Below, piece after piece: positions 15,779 through 23,013 of a stretch of DNA of 24,669 nucleotides (the stretch's first letter is position 1; every line of letters starts with the position of its first letter). The position numbers and the translations under genes are program-made. Source of the stretch: Planctomycetaceae bacterium (GTDB lineage Bacteria; Planctomycetota; Planctomycetia; Pirellulales; Thermoguttaceae); the NCBI GenBank assembly GCA_015062085.1, contig SUVI01000039.1, positions 1 through 24,669 on the forward strand, written 5' to 3'. A model generated the notes under the pieces. The model saw only the letters and a program-made list of their open reading frames with translations, did no database searches and was not told the origin of the DNA.

Positions 15779-16071
15779 GTGCCTTCTTCCGAGTGGAATG
15801 TGGAATAAGGAATGCTGTTCAGGTAACGCTGGATAGCTTCCCAGTTCGTCCACCTCAAGTCGTCCCAGGCATCCTGCCGCTCTTGCCAGTACGCTTTTCT
15901 CAAGCAACACGAACTCAAAGGGCGCAGCGGTGCCCTCTTTTTTTAGAAATTACTGCTTTGGTCTGAATTTTCGGGTCCGCTCCTATTTCTGCTTCTCTTT
16001 AGTGAACTCTTGATACCCGCGGATCGGATCCCCCACACGGATCGTTTTGCGAGCGCAGCTTTCAGATGTCC
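15775..16071. other. Intergenic region with a possible gene remnant and a terminator
   Basis: Between the membrane protein and the ferredoxin gene no full gene is seen. On the minus strand a protein-like frame without a start runs from about 15936 to a TAG at 15775-15777 (…KAYWQERQDAWDDL, then RYLNSIPYSTF…). A second short frame (about 16018-16068) ends KTIRVGDPIRGYQEF…KQK-stop. Both could be decayed 3' ends of lost genes, or chance open frames. Confidence 0.3.
15920..15944 (+). terminator. Intrinsic terminator downstream of the membrane protein gene
   Basis: GGGCGC (15920-15925) pairs with GTGCCC (15930-15935) with one G-U pair around an AGCG loop. TCTTTTTTT follows immediately. It lies about 140 bp past the stop at 15778. 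Confidence 0.65.
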
Positions 16072-17532
16072 TTAATTTTCTCGCGGCATTTTCTCCGTTT
16101 CACGCAGAGAGTGCATCGTCAGCGCCTTTTTTCCCGTGGTCTCGCACACTCCGTCTTTCGTCTGGATCCCAGCTCCCAAACCGACCGGGAAACCTGTTTC
16201 CGGATCGAGCTGGATGATCGGCTCTCCCGGACAGGCAGCCGCGCATTTTCCGCAGCCGACGCACAGGTCTGAGGCGACGGACGGGATCTTTGCGTAGACT
16301 TCGTCCGACCAGATCTCTTCGAGCGCACCGTAAGGGCACGCCTGAAGACAGATCGAGCACTCCATCTGAAAGAAACGCCGGCAGAGGTCGTATTGGAATC
16401 GGCACTCTGCGATCTTGAGCGAGCTTTTCTCTTCGAGCGGAACGTACCGAAGCGCACCGGTGGGGCACACTTCCGTGCAGCGCGTGCAGTTTTCCTCACA
16501 AAAGCGTCCATCTTCAGATCCCTCGCCGTCAAAATTCAGCGTCGGAGTTCCGTAAATCTGCGGTTTCGCCCAATCGTTGACCGTTTCGATCAGGTGTGTT
16601 GGGCAGACACCGGCACATTTTCCGCAGCGGGTACAGCGGATCAGGAGATCGCGCTCCCCAACGGCTCCCGGAGGCCGGAAACGCACGAAGAAGTCTGACG
16701 TTTTCGCAAGCGTGTCCTGCAGGACTTTCCGCAAAACACCGACCGCAAGTGCGCTGGCCGCCAGGACTCCGGCAGTCTGAAAAAACCGCCGGCGTCCGGC
16801 AGATCTCAGCGGATCGGTCGGCACACTCTGCGGATCTGCCGGTACGTTCGGGGAGTTTTCTCCGTTTCGGTCACGCGAGAGAGCTGATCTCATGAACTTC
16901 ACGAGTTGGCGAACGGGAGAAGCCGCGAGCCAGAGAAGTTCCTGCATCCCGCCGCACGGACAGAGAAAAAAGCACCAAAGACGCGGAAAAAAGAGGACGC
17001 TCAGCAAGATCCCGGCAAGCAGCCAACGGCACCAGGACGTGTAGTGCGCACCGTCCGCGATCACGATCGGATCGAGCCAGAGAAAGGTGAATCCGCCCCA
17101 GAAGATCCCTCCGAAAGTCGCCAGCGCCAGCACGATGCCGATCGGCTGAAAGATCCGCATCCGCGCCGCACTCCGGACCGGCCGTTTTCCGAAACGTTTT
17201 CCGAAAAGTTTTCCGAAAAGTTTTCCGAAAAGTTTTCCGAAAAGTTTCAGAGCCCGGCTCCGTACTGCCCGAAGGAGGTCCTGCAGAAATCCGAGCGGGC
17301 AGAGAGATCGGCAGAAAAGACGGCGTTTCACAAGGCATAAATGGAGCGCGATCAGTCCCACAGCCAGTACGATCGGACCAGCAAGCGAAACGGTGCCCGT
17401 GCTGTAGTTGGAGAGGAAGAGGAACGGGTCGAGCGCTAAAACGCATTCCCGGACGGCATGATGGGCGTTTCCGACATGAAAAAGGTAAATGAAGCAGGAA
17501 AAAACGGCGATTTTCAGGATCCAGCGTTTCAT
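16072..17532 (-). CDS. NapH-NapG-like fused membrane/periplasmic ferredoxin
   Basis: 486 aa. The N-terminal half (about 1-215) is a NapH-type membrane module with about four to five helices and CRSLCPLGF (74-82) and CFFLCPCGG (187-195). An internal twin-arginine motif with a hydrophobic stretch (247-265, RRRFFQTAG then LAASALAVG) resembles a NapG signal. The C-terminal domain holds four [4Fe-4S] motifs: CTRCGKCAGVCP (300-311), CEENCTRCTEVCP (345-357), CSICLQACP (392-400) and CVGCGKCAAACP (424-435). Such proteins pass electrons from quinol to periplasmic reductases. No reductase or cytochrome gene is adjacent, so the partner is unknown. An FGKL/FGKR 12-bp repeat interrupts a loop at 97-117. 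The start at 17532 was chosen because an upstream GTG (17592) lies almost on the predicted transcription start. Confidence 0.85.
   Translation of the reverse strand: MKRWILKIAVFSCFIYLFHVGNAHHAVRECVLALDPFLFLSNYSTGTVSLAGPIVLAVGLIALHLCLVKRRLFCRSLCPLGFLQDLLRAVRSRALKLFGKLFGKLFGKLFGKRFGKRPVRSAARMRIFQPIGIVLALATFGGIFWGGFTFLWLDPIVIADGAHYTSWCRWLLAGILLSVLFFPRLWCFFLCPCGGMQELLWLAASPVRQLVKFMRSALSRDRNGENSPNVPADPQSVPTDPLRSAGRRRFFQTAGVLAASALAVGVLRKVLQDTLAKTSDFFVRFRPPGAVGERDLLIRCTRCGKCAGVCPTHLIETVNDWAKPQIYGTPTLNFDGEGSEDGRFCEENCTRCTEVCPTGALRYVPLEEKSSLKIAECRFQYDLCRRFFQMECSICLQACPYGALEEIWSDEVYAKIPSVASDLCVGCGKCAAACPGEPIIQLDPETGFPVGLGAGIQTKDGVCETTGKKALTMHSLRETEKMPREN
17184..17243 (-). repeat. 12-bp in-frame repeat (FGKL) in the ferredoxin fusion gene
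   Basis: Five contiguous units of GTTTTCCGAAAA (one with final C) on the plus strand encode Phe-Gly-Lys-Leu/Arg repeats. They lie in a positively charged cytoplasmic-side loop between two predicted helices. Confidence 0.95.
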
Positions 17533-17601
17533 GGCGATGATTTTGGGCGGCGGTTTGATGATAAAATGAGGATGGAAAACGGAAATCAACACTTTCCTTT
17601 C

Positions 17602-17629
17602 ATTTTACTTGCAAAAATTTTTCTGTCAA
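17602..17629 (-). promoter_or_regulatory. Sigma-70-type promoter of the NapH-NapG-like gene
   Basis: On the minus strand TTGACA (17629-17624) is followed after 16 bp by TAAAAT (17607-17602) and then GAAAGG. The start is predicted near 17595, leaving a leader of about 60 nt before the ATG at 17532. Confidence 0.8.
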
Positions 17630-17702
17630 GCGGTCCTGAGCGTTTCAGGAGCTTCAGTACAGACCAAGGCAGGCATTTTTGAAAAAATTTTCCCTCGGGT
17701 AC

Positions 17703-17731
17703 TTGCAGAAAAACGCGATTTCGGATAAAAT
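17703..17731 (+). promoter_or_regulatory. Sigma-70-type promoter of the cupin-moxR pair
   Basis: TTGCAG (17703-17708), 17 bp, TAAAAT (17726-17731), followed by GAAGAG as at the other promoters here. It leaves a long leader of about 155 nt before the cupin ATG. Confidence 0.7.
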
Positions 17732-17758
17732 GAAGAGCACGAGAGCCCAACGCAGAGT

Positions 17759-17856
17759 GAGCTTTGAAGCAGGCAGAGCTTTGAAGCAGGCAGAGCTCTG
17801 AAGCAGACTGGTCTGGCGGCATTTTGGAAAATGCTCCGGAGCGAGTCTGTGCTCCG
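17759..17856 (+). promoter_or_regulatory. Repeat- and hairpin-containing leader of the cupin gene
   Basis: The leader holds 2.8 copies of a 17-bp direct repeat GAGCTTTGAAGCAGGCA (17759-17806). A hairpin GCATTT/AAATGC (17819-17834) follows. GCTCCG elements at 17833-17838 and 17851-17856 can each pair with CGGAGC (17837-17842), giving mutually exclusive folds. Regulation is inferred only. Confidence 0.4.
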
Positions 17857-17894
17857 CCGCGTTCCAGTTTCCTCAAACAAGAAAAGCCCAGAAA

Positions 17895-18254
17895 ATGCCC
17901 AAACTCATTTCCAAACCGACCCGTTTTCCAGATGATACGATGACGATCTCTGAATTTTTTGGCCGCATCAGCAGCGGAGACACCGGCGTGAGCATCGCGC
18001 GTCTGACGAGTGCCGCCGGCTGGAGCGAACCGCCTCAGCGTCCGGAATTTGACGAATTCACGCTCGTCCTCCGCGGCGCACTTTACCTTACGTCCGAAGA
18101 CGGTTCCGTCACCATCGTCCGGGAAGATCAGGCGGTTTTCGTCCCGGCAGGCGAGCAGGTCCAGTACTCCTCTCCGGAAGGATCTGGAGCGGATTACGTT
18201 GCCGTTTGTCTGCCTGCGTTTGCGCCGGAGCTTACCCACAGAGAACGCCGCTGA
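17895..18254 (+). CDS. Small cupin-domain protein lacking canonical metal histidines
   Basis: 119 aa single-domain cupin, cytoplasmic. The cupin signature is seen as AGWSEPPQRPEFDEFTLVLRGAL (41-63) followed by the second motif DQAVFVPAGEQVQY (78-91). In the first motif the usual HxH is replaced by P-Q-R, while E51 and E54 remain. A metal-dependent oxygenase or isomerase activity is therefore doubtful, and a ligand-binding or non-metal cupin is more likely. The C-terminus (YVAVCLPAFAPELTHR) recalls a widespread small-cupin family of unknown role. The ribosome binding site is weak (purine-rich AGAAA before the ATG). The moxR gene starts 48 bp after its stop, suggesting a two-gene operon. The frame on the opposite strand here is treated as a shadow. 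Confidence 0.8.
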   Translation: MPKLISKPTRFPDDTMTISEFFGRISSGDTGVSIARLTSAAGWSEPPQRPEFDEFTLVLRGALYLTSEDGSVTIVREDQAVFVPAGEQVQYSSPEGSGADYVAVCLPAFAPELTHRERR

Positions 18255-18302
18255 ACTTCCCCTCATTTGCAGTTTCCCCGCGATTTCAATGGAGATCTTC
18301 CC

Positions 18303-19514
18303 ATGAATGATGTCGGATCCATCGAAAAGATCCATTCCCTTTACGTTCGTTTTCTGGATCAGGCCTCCCGGGTCATCGTAGGCCAGACGGCGATCCTTGA
18401 AGAACTTTTCATCGCACTTCTTTCGGGCGGACACTGTCTTCTGGAGGGAGCGCCGGGGCTTGGCAAGACGCTGATGGTGCGCACTTTAGCAGAGACGCTT
18501 TCACTAGAATTCCAGCGGATCCAGTGCACGCCGGACCTGATGCCTGGCGACATCACGGGGAGCGAGATCTTCCGTCCGGCACAGTTTTCGGCAGAAGCAG
18601 CAGAGGCAGCGGAAGCAGCAGAAGCAGCAGAGGCAGCAGAGGCAGCGGAAGCGGCGGAAGTGACGGCAGGAAGTGCCCGCGGTCATTCCACAGACTGCGG
18701 TGCGATGCACTTTCTGAAAGGCCCGGTCTTCACGAACATCCTGCTCGCGGATGAGATCAACCGGACTCCGCCGCGTACTCAGTCGGCACTTCTGGAGGCG
18801 ATGCAGGAACACCAAGTTACGGCAGGACGCCGGCGTTTCCCTCTTCCAGCGCCTTTTTTTGTCCTCGCGACTCAAAATCCGATCGAACAGGAAGGGACCT
18901 ACCCGCTTCCCGAAGCTCAATTGGACCGATTCATGTTCAAAAGCCGCGTGACGTACCCAACTCGCCAGGATGAACTGGATATTTTGCTTCAGACGACCGG
19001 TACTCGCCGTACGGAGATCGAGCCGGTCCTGACGCGGGAAGAGCTCCTTGACGCTATGGATCTGGTCCGCCGCGTGCCCGTTTCAGGACCAGTTGCCGAA
19101 TACGCGCTGGACATCTGCCGGGCGACTCGGCCGGAGTGTGAAGAAAGTGCGGTCGGAGACCCAATAAGAACGGGTCCAGGAGCAAAAGTGGGTGCCGGTA
19201 CGAAAGCAGGTTTCGGATCAAGATCCGGTTCAGGTGCGAGAACGAAAACCGCAGCGGAACTGCAGGCCTACATTCGGGAGTACACAGCGTGGGGCGCGGG
19301 ACCGCGTGCCGGTCAGGCTCTTTTGCTCGGAGCACGCGCAAGAGCGGTCCTGCACGGACGGCTCACTGTTGAGCGCGAAGACATTCGAGTCCTGGCGTAC
19401 CCCGTCCTCCGGCACAGGATCCAGACGCGCTTTTCCGCAGATGCACGCGGCGTGACACCAGACCAGATCATCGAAAAAATCGTAACTTTTCTGGAAATTT
19501 CCGAAAAAGTTTGA
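18303..19514 (+). CDS. MoxR-family AAA+ ATPase with two insertions
   Basis: 403 aa. The start at 18303 is preceded by GGAGA with seven bases spacing; an upstream ATG at 18267 lacks this. Walker A GAPGLGKT (49-56), Walker B ILLADEINR (146-154), sensor 1 ATQNPIEQEGTYPLPEAQLDRF (189-210, with arginine finger R209) and sensor 2 GPRAGQ (333-338) are all intact, so ATPase activity is expected. MoxR proteins act as chaperone-like ATPases, usually beside DUF58 and von Willebrand factor A genes. None is present here; the next gene has its own promoter. MoxR proteins are normally about 320-340 aa. The excess comes from an EAA tripeptide array (about 97-120) and a Gly-rich insert (about 283-315), both in predicted loops. 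Confidence 0.93.
   Translation: MNDVGSIEKIHSLYVRFLDQASRVIVGQTAILEELFIALLSGGHCLLEGAPGLGKTLMVRTLAETLSLEFQRIQCTPDLMPGDITGSEIFRPAQFSAEAAEAAEAAEAAEAAEAAEAAEVTAGSARGHSTDCGAMHFLKGPVFTNILLADEINRTPPRTQSALLEAMQEHQVTAGRRRFPLPAPFFVLATQNPIEQEGTYPLPEAQLDRFMFKSRVTYPTRQDELDILLQTTGTRRTEIEPVLTREELLDAMDLVRRVPVSGPVAEYALDICRATRPECEESAVGDPIRTGPGAKVGAGTKAGFGSRSGSGARTKTAAELQAYIREYTAWGAGPRAGQALLLGARARAVLHGRLTVEREDIRVLAYPVLRHRIQTRFSADARGVTPDQIIEKIVTFLEISEKV
18594..18660 (+). repeat. 9-bp in-frame Ala-Ala-Glu repeat in moxR
   Basis: About seven units of GCAGAGGCA/GCGGAAGCA type encode a run of Glu-Ala-Ala tripeptides. They form a predicted charged helix inserted before the Walker B strand. Confidence 0.9.
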
Positions 19515-19543
19515 AAAAGATGGAAAATTCACGAAAAAACGGC

Positions 19544-19571
19544 TTGCACAAAATCCAACGTACGATATAAT
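19544..19571 (+). promoter_or_regulatory. Sigma-70-type promoter of the J-domain-like membrane protein gene
   Basis: TTGCAC (19544-19549), 16 bp, TATAAT (19566-19571), followed by GAAGAA. The predicted start near 19578 gives a leader of about 90 nt to the GTG start codon. Confidence 0.8.
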
Positions 19572-19667
19572 GAAGAAAAGAGTGTGAGAGTGTGATTCAT
19601 TCACGCTTTTTCCATTTTTTTAAATTTCCCGTCAACACGTACCCTTCAATCATCCCGAGACAGAACA

Positions 19668-22600
19668 GTGAGCGCATTCAATCCTTACTCGTATTGGTTT
19701 GGTCTGGCTGGCAAAGAAAAGCCGGACACGTACTACGAATTGCTTGGTTTACCGCACGGCGAATCAAACGTTTCTAAAATCACGGAACGCATTGAACAGA
19801 TGGTCTCTAAACTGGATCAGGCCGGTCCCGGCGACCATTTCCCGGAATGGAATCAGATGCGGACTGAACTCCAGATCGCGCGGAATTGCCTCTGTAATCC
19901 CAGATACAAAGCGGACTACGATGCCAAGCACCCTGCTCCTGCGCAGTCATCTGCAGCCGCTGCCGTCTCGCCGGGAATGGCTTCGCCGTTTGGGGCTGGA
20001 CCGCAAGCTGGAATGCAAGCTGGACCGCAAGCTGGAATGCAGCAGAACGTTCAGCCTGGGATGATGCCGATGCAGGGCGTTCAGCCGGGAGTGATGCCGA
20101 TGCAGGCCGGTTACGCAGGCGGAGTCGTCTACCAGCAGCCGGGTATGATGCCGATGCAGGGAGTCCAGCCGGGTATGATGCCGATGCAGGCCGGTTACGC
20201 AGGCGGAGTCGTCTACCAGCAGCCTGGGATGATGCCGATGCAGGGAGTCCAGCCGGGTATGATGCCGATGCAGGCCGGTTACGCAGGCGGAGTCGTCTAC
20301 CAGCAGCCGGGAATGGCGGCACAGGGGATGCCGGTCCAGCCTGCCGCACAGCCAGTTCAGCAAGGGATCCCCGCTCAGGGAGTACCGGTCCAGCCCGCAC
20401 CTCAGGGAGGCGTGCAGGGGAACGCACAAGGTGCCGCTCAGGGAGTTCAGGCTTCCCAGTCGGCCGGGGCGTCTGCACCTCAGGATCCCGCTTCACTCTT
20501 TGCCTCCGGCGGAAATGCAGCCGCCCCGCGTCCTGCGTCGCGTTCCGGAAACAAAAGTTCCAAAAAGAAGTCAAATGACGTCAGTCCGATGGTCCGGAAT
20601 ATCATTGCGATCGGCGGATTGGTGATCGTTGGGATCCTCGGTTGGCTTTTCATTCAGAAAAAAGGGAATGACCCGTCCGATCCTTCCATTTCGGCCTCCG
20701 CCACCGAAAATGGCGATGTTCGTCTCGGCAGCCAGAACGGCAGTGCGCAGAGCCCCGCCGGCGATGAAGACGTTTTTTCGAAACCGCTCGCAGTCGACGA
20801 AGATTTTCAGACTCCGGATTTTGAAAGCGTCCGTCATGCACTCCAGAGCACAGAATACGATCGAGCGCGAGTAAGCCTTGAAAAGGCGGAAAAGATGAAG
20901 CTCACGAAAGAGGATCAGAAACGCCTGGCTCGTTTGCAGACCGTCACGAAGTATGCGGAGGAATTCTATTCGGACATCGAGAAGAAACTCAACAGCGGAA
21001 TAAAAGAACTGGAACTCTGCAATGGCGAATACTACCTCGTGGAAACGAAAAAAGGTTCCGCCACGATCCAGATCGAGGGACATCCGCTGCGCTTTACGCT
21101 AACGGAATATCAGCGCAGAAATCACGACCTTTTCGACATTTTCTACCGGCATTTTTACTCGCAGGCCGTGGAACGCGGTGACATGGATCCGCCGCTGCGG
21201 TACGCCGCATTCCTGCTTTCGACTCGTGAAGATGCAGTGGAAAAGGCGACCTCCCTGCTCGCACTGGCACTGAAAAGTCCGGATGAGACGACGTATATGA
21301 ATGCGCGCCACATCGGCGATGAATTCGGGATCAACGGTCTCGGGGCCATGACGAACCAGGCGTTGGAAGAAGAAGCGAAAACGGCAGAAGCAAACGCAGA
21401 AGCAAACGCAGAAGGCGAAAAGAATGCTGCGGAAGCCGATAACAAGACGGACGCGGACGGAGATGCAGAAGCGAAAAAGCCGCAGGAAGAGGCCTCTGAC
21501 GCGGACGCAGAAAAGAAATCGAAAAAGAAAAAGAGCAAGAAAACGAAAGGCGCATCAGACGGCGATGAGGACGCAGAAAAGGCGAAAAAAGACGCTGACG
21601 CGGAAGCCGATGCCGCTGCGGAAGCCGCGAAAGAACAGGAGCGTCAAAAACTCCGTCACGAGACCGAGTGGAAGCAGATGACCACGGCGATCCGGCAGGA
21701 CATCAGCTGGCGCCGCATCTCGTCGGCACAGTCGCAGCTCCATCAGCTGGAAAAACTGGCTGAAACGGATGCAGAAAAAGAAGAATGCGAGCGTCTGAAG
21801 TCTCTTGCCGACAACATGAGCCTCTTCGTGACTGGGATCGCCGGCCGAATGGGAGGATTCACGCCGATGAGTTCCGTCACGGTCGATGGTATCGAGATCG
21901 GGATCGTGGAGTCGATGCCAGGGCGTTTGGTCGTGCGTGACCAAGGGGTGAACCGGGCGTACACGATAGAGAATCTGAATCCGAAACTCGTGGAATGGCT
22001 CATGGGAAAACCGAAGACGGCAGATGATTTTGTTCTCTACGGAACGTACTTGGCAATGGATCCGGAAGGGGACCGGGTGAAGGCGAAAGCGCACTGGACG
22101 TCGGCCGTGAAGGAAGGTTTCGACAAAGACACGATCGACATGCTGATGAAGGAGCTGGACGTTCCGCTTCCGGATGCCGGACGAGCACCGGTACAGACGA
22201 GCGCCCGCAATCCGCGTGCGCGTGCCCAGCAGCCAGCCGAGCCGCAGACGATCCCGCGCGGAGAAGACTATGAGAATGCGCTGGCGAAGCTGAAGAAAGA
22301 ATTCGCCAAGGATTACGCGAAGGAAGACATGCGCAGTCAGAAACTTCTGGCTGAGAAATTCCTGAAAATGTCGCAGATGGCCAAACGTCCTGCGGACGAA
22401 GCGTATGCGATGACGGAAGAGGCGGTCCGCATGGCATTGGCGCACTCTTTCTTTGAGACAGCATACGATGCGTACTTGGTGCAGGAAAGCCGATTTGGGC
22501 GTGATACGTACCAGGACCGCATGAAAATGATCGAAGCGGCAGATCCGGATGCCCGCGGAAAATCTTCGGCAAGCGAACTGACGGACTGCGCCATTCGCAT

Positions 22601-22733
22601 GGGACTGGATGCGGTCCAGCGTCAAAAGAAGATCGACGCGAACCAGATGCTCAACGTCGCCAAGCGTTCTGCTTCTGGTGCACAGAATCAGCGAGTGCGC
22701 GACCTAGAGCGTCAGCTCATGATGATGAAGTAG
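19668..22733 (+). CDS. J-domain-like single-pass membrane protein with repeat regions
   Basis: 1021 aa. The start is a GTG, chosen because YWFGLAGKEKPDTYYELLGL follows directly; the ribosome binding site is weak. Residues about 18-86 resemble a DnaJ J-domain (YYELLGLP; NPRYKADYDA) but have no HPD motif, so Hsp70 stimulation is unlikely. Residues 101-270 are a Pro-Gly-Gln-Met-rich region with a 28-residue repeat. A single transmembrane helix lies at about 309-328, flanked by Lys-rich sequence. Two regions (about 382-550 and 655-830) have a similar helix-strand-helix layout and may be a diverged duplication. Between them (565-655) is a highly charged Ala/Glu/Lys segment. The end (868-945, EFAKDYAKEDMRSQKLLAEKFL) is a domain often seen in planctomycete proteins. 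The function is unknown. A strong terminator follows. Confidence 0.8.
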   Translation: MSAFNPYSYWFGLAGKEKPDTYYELLGLPHGESNVSKITERIEQMVSKLDQAGPGDHFPEWNQMRTELQIARNCLCNPRYKADYDAKHPAPAQSSAAAAVSPGMASPFGAGPQAGMQAGPQAGMQQNVQPGMMPMQGVQPGVMPMQAGYAGGVVYQQPGMMPMQGVQPGMMPMQAGYAGGVVYQQPGMMPMQGVQPGMMPMQAGYAGGVVYQQPGMAAQGMPVQPAAQPVQQGIPAQGVPVQPAPQGGVQGNAQGAAQGVQASQSAGASAPQDPASLFASGGNAAAPRPASRSGNKSSKKKSNDVSPMVRNIIAIGGLVIVGILGWLFIQKKGNDPSDPSISASATENGDVRLGSQNGSAQSPAGDEDVFSKPLAVDEDFQTPDFESVRHALQSTEYDRARVSLEKAEKMKLTKEDQKRLARLQTVTKYAEEFYSDIEKKLNSGIKELELCNGEYYLVETKKGSATIQIEGHPLRFTLTEYQRRNHDLFDIFYRHFYSQAVERGDMDPPLRYAAFLLSTREDAVEKATSLLALALKSPDETTYMNARHIGDEFGINGLGAMTNQALEEEAKTAEANAEANAEGEKNAAEADNKTDADGDAEAKKPQEEASDADAEKKSKKKKSKKTKGASDGDEDAEKAKKDADAEADAAAEAAKEQERQKLRHETEWKQMTTAIRQDISWRRISSAQSQLHQLEKLAETDAEKEECERLKSLADNMSLFVTGIAGRMGGFTPMSSVTVDGIEIGIVESMPGRLVVRDQGVNRAYTIENLNPKLVEWLMGKPKTADDFVLYGTYLAMDPEGDRVKAKAHWTSAVKEGFDKDTIDMLMKELDVPLPDAGRAPVQTSARNPRARAQQPAEPQTIPRGEDYENALAKLKKEFAKDYAKEDMRSQKLLAEKFLKMSQMAKRPADEAYAMTEEAVRMALAHSFFETAYDAYLVQESRFGRDTYQDRMKMIEAADPDARGKSSASELTDCAIRMGLDAVQRQKKIDANQMLNVAKRSASGAQNQRVRDLERQLMMMK
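20103..20318 (+). repeat. 84-bp in-frame repeat (28 residues), about 2.6 units
   Basis: Units starting at 20103, 20187 and 20271 encode QAGYAGGVVYQQPGMMPMQG then VQPGMMPM. Within each unit the PGMMPMQ half is itself duplicated, and a related half-unit precedes at about 20047. Near-identity at the DNA level points to recent expansion. Confidence 0.9.
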
Positions 22734-22766
22734 TCTGAAGACCGGAGCTTCTAGTAAAAGAGAGTG

Positions 22767-22809
22767 CACGAAAGACAGTTCACGCAGCTGTTTTTCGTGC
22801 GTTTTTTTG
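22767..22809 (+). terminator. Intrinsic terminator of the J-domain-like protein gene
   Basis: GCACGAAA (22767-22774) pairs with TTTCGTGC (22794-22801), with an inner ACAG/CTGT pairing, followed by GTTTTTTT. Confidence 0.85.
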
Positions 22810-22851
22810 TTCATAGACTGCAAGAAGATGGAAGCGAACGCTGTTTCATCC

Positions 22852-22894
22852 CGAAAATTCCGCCATTTGGGGGATTTTTTGGACGGATTTTCGG
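22852..22894. promoter_or_regulatory. Inverted repeat upstream of gltA
   Basis: CCGAAAATTCG (22852-22862) and CGGATTTTCGG (22884-22894) form an 11-bp stem with one G-U pair. It lies between the preceding terminator and the gltA -10 box. There is no T-run after it, so an operator or a folded element is possible. Confidence 0.45.
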
Positions 22895-22935
22895 AAAAAC
22901 AGACTCCCCCCCCTTCTTTTCAGAAAAAAATCGGG

Positions 22936-22941
22936 TAAAAT
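22936..22941 (+). promoter_or_regulatory. Putative -10 box of gltA
   Basis: TAAAATGAAAAG matches the -10 plus downstream bases at other promoters in the window. The expected -35 position reads CTTCTT/TTCTTT, not consensus, so an activator may be needed. It gives a leader of about 65-70 nt. Confidence 0.5.
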
Positions 22942-23013
22942 GAAAAGCGTCAAGCAATGTATTCGCACCGGCCCTAAGTTTTTGGTGCAGAGTCAGATTT
23001 GGAGGAATGATCC

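Noticed and set aside
17586..18434. 282-codon open frame on the minus strand opposite the cupin
   Set aside because: It overlaps a recognisable cupin gene and two promoters, and its translation shows no domain or consistent composition; it is a shadow frame.
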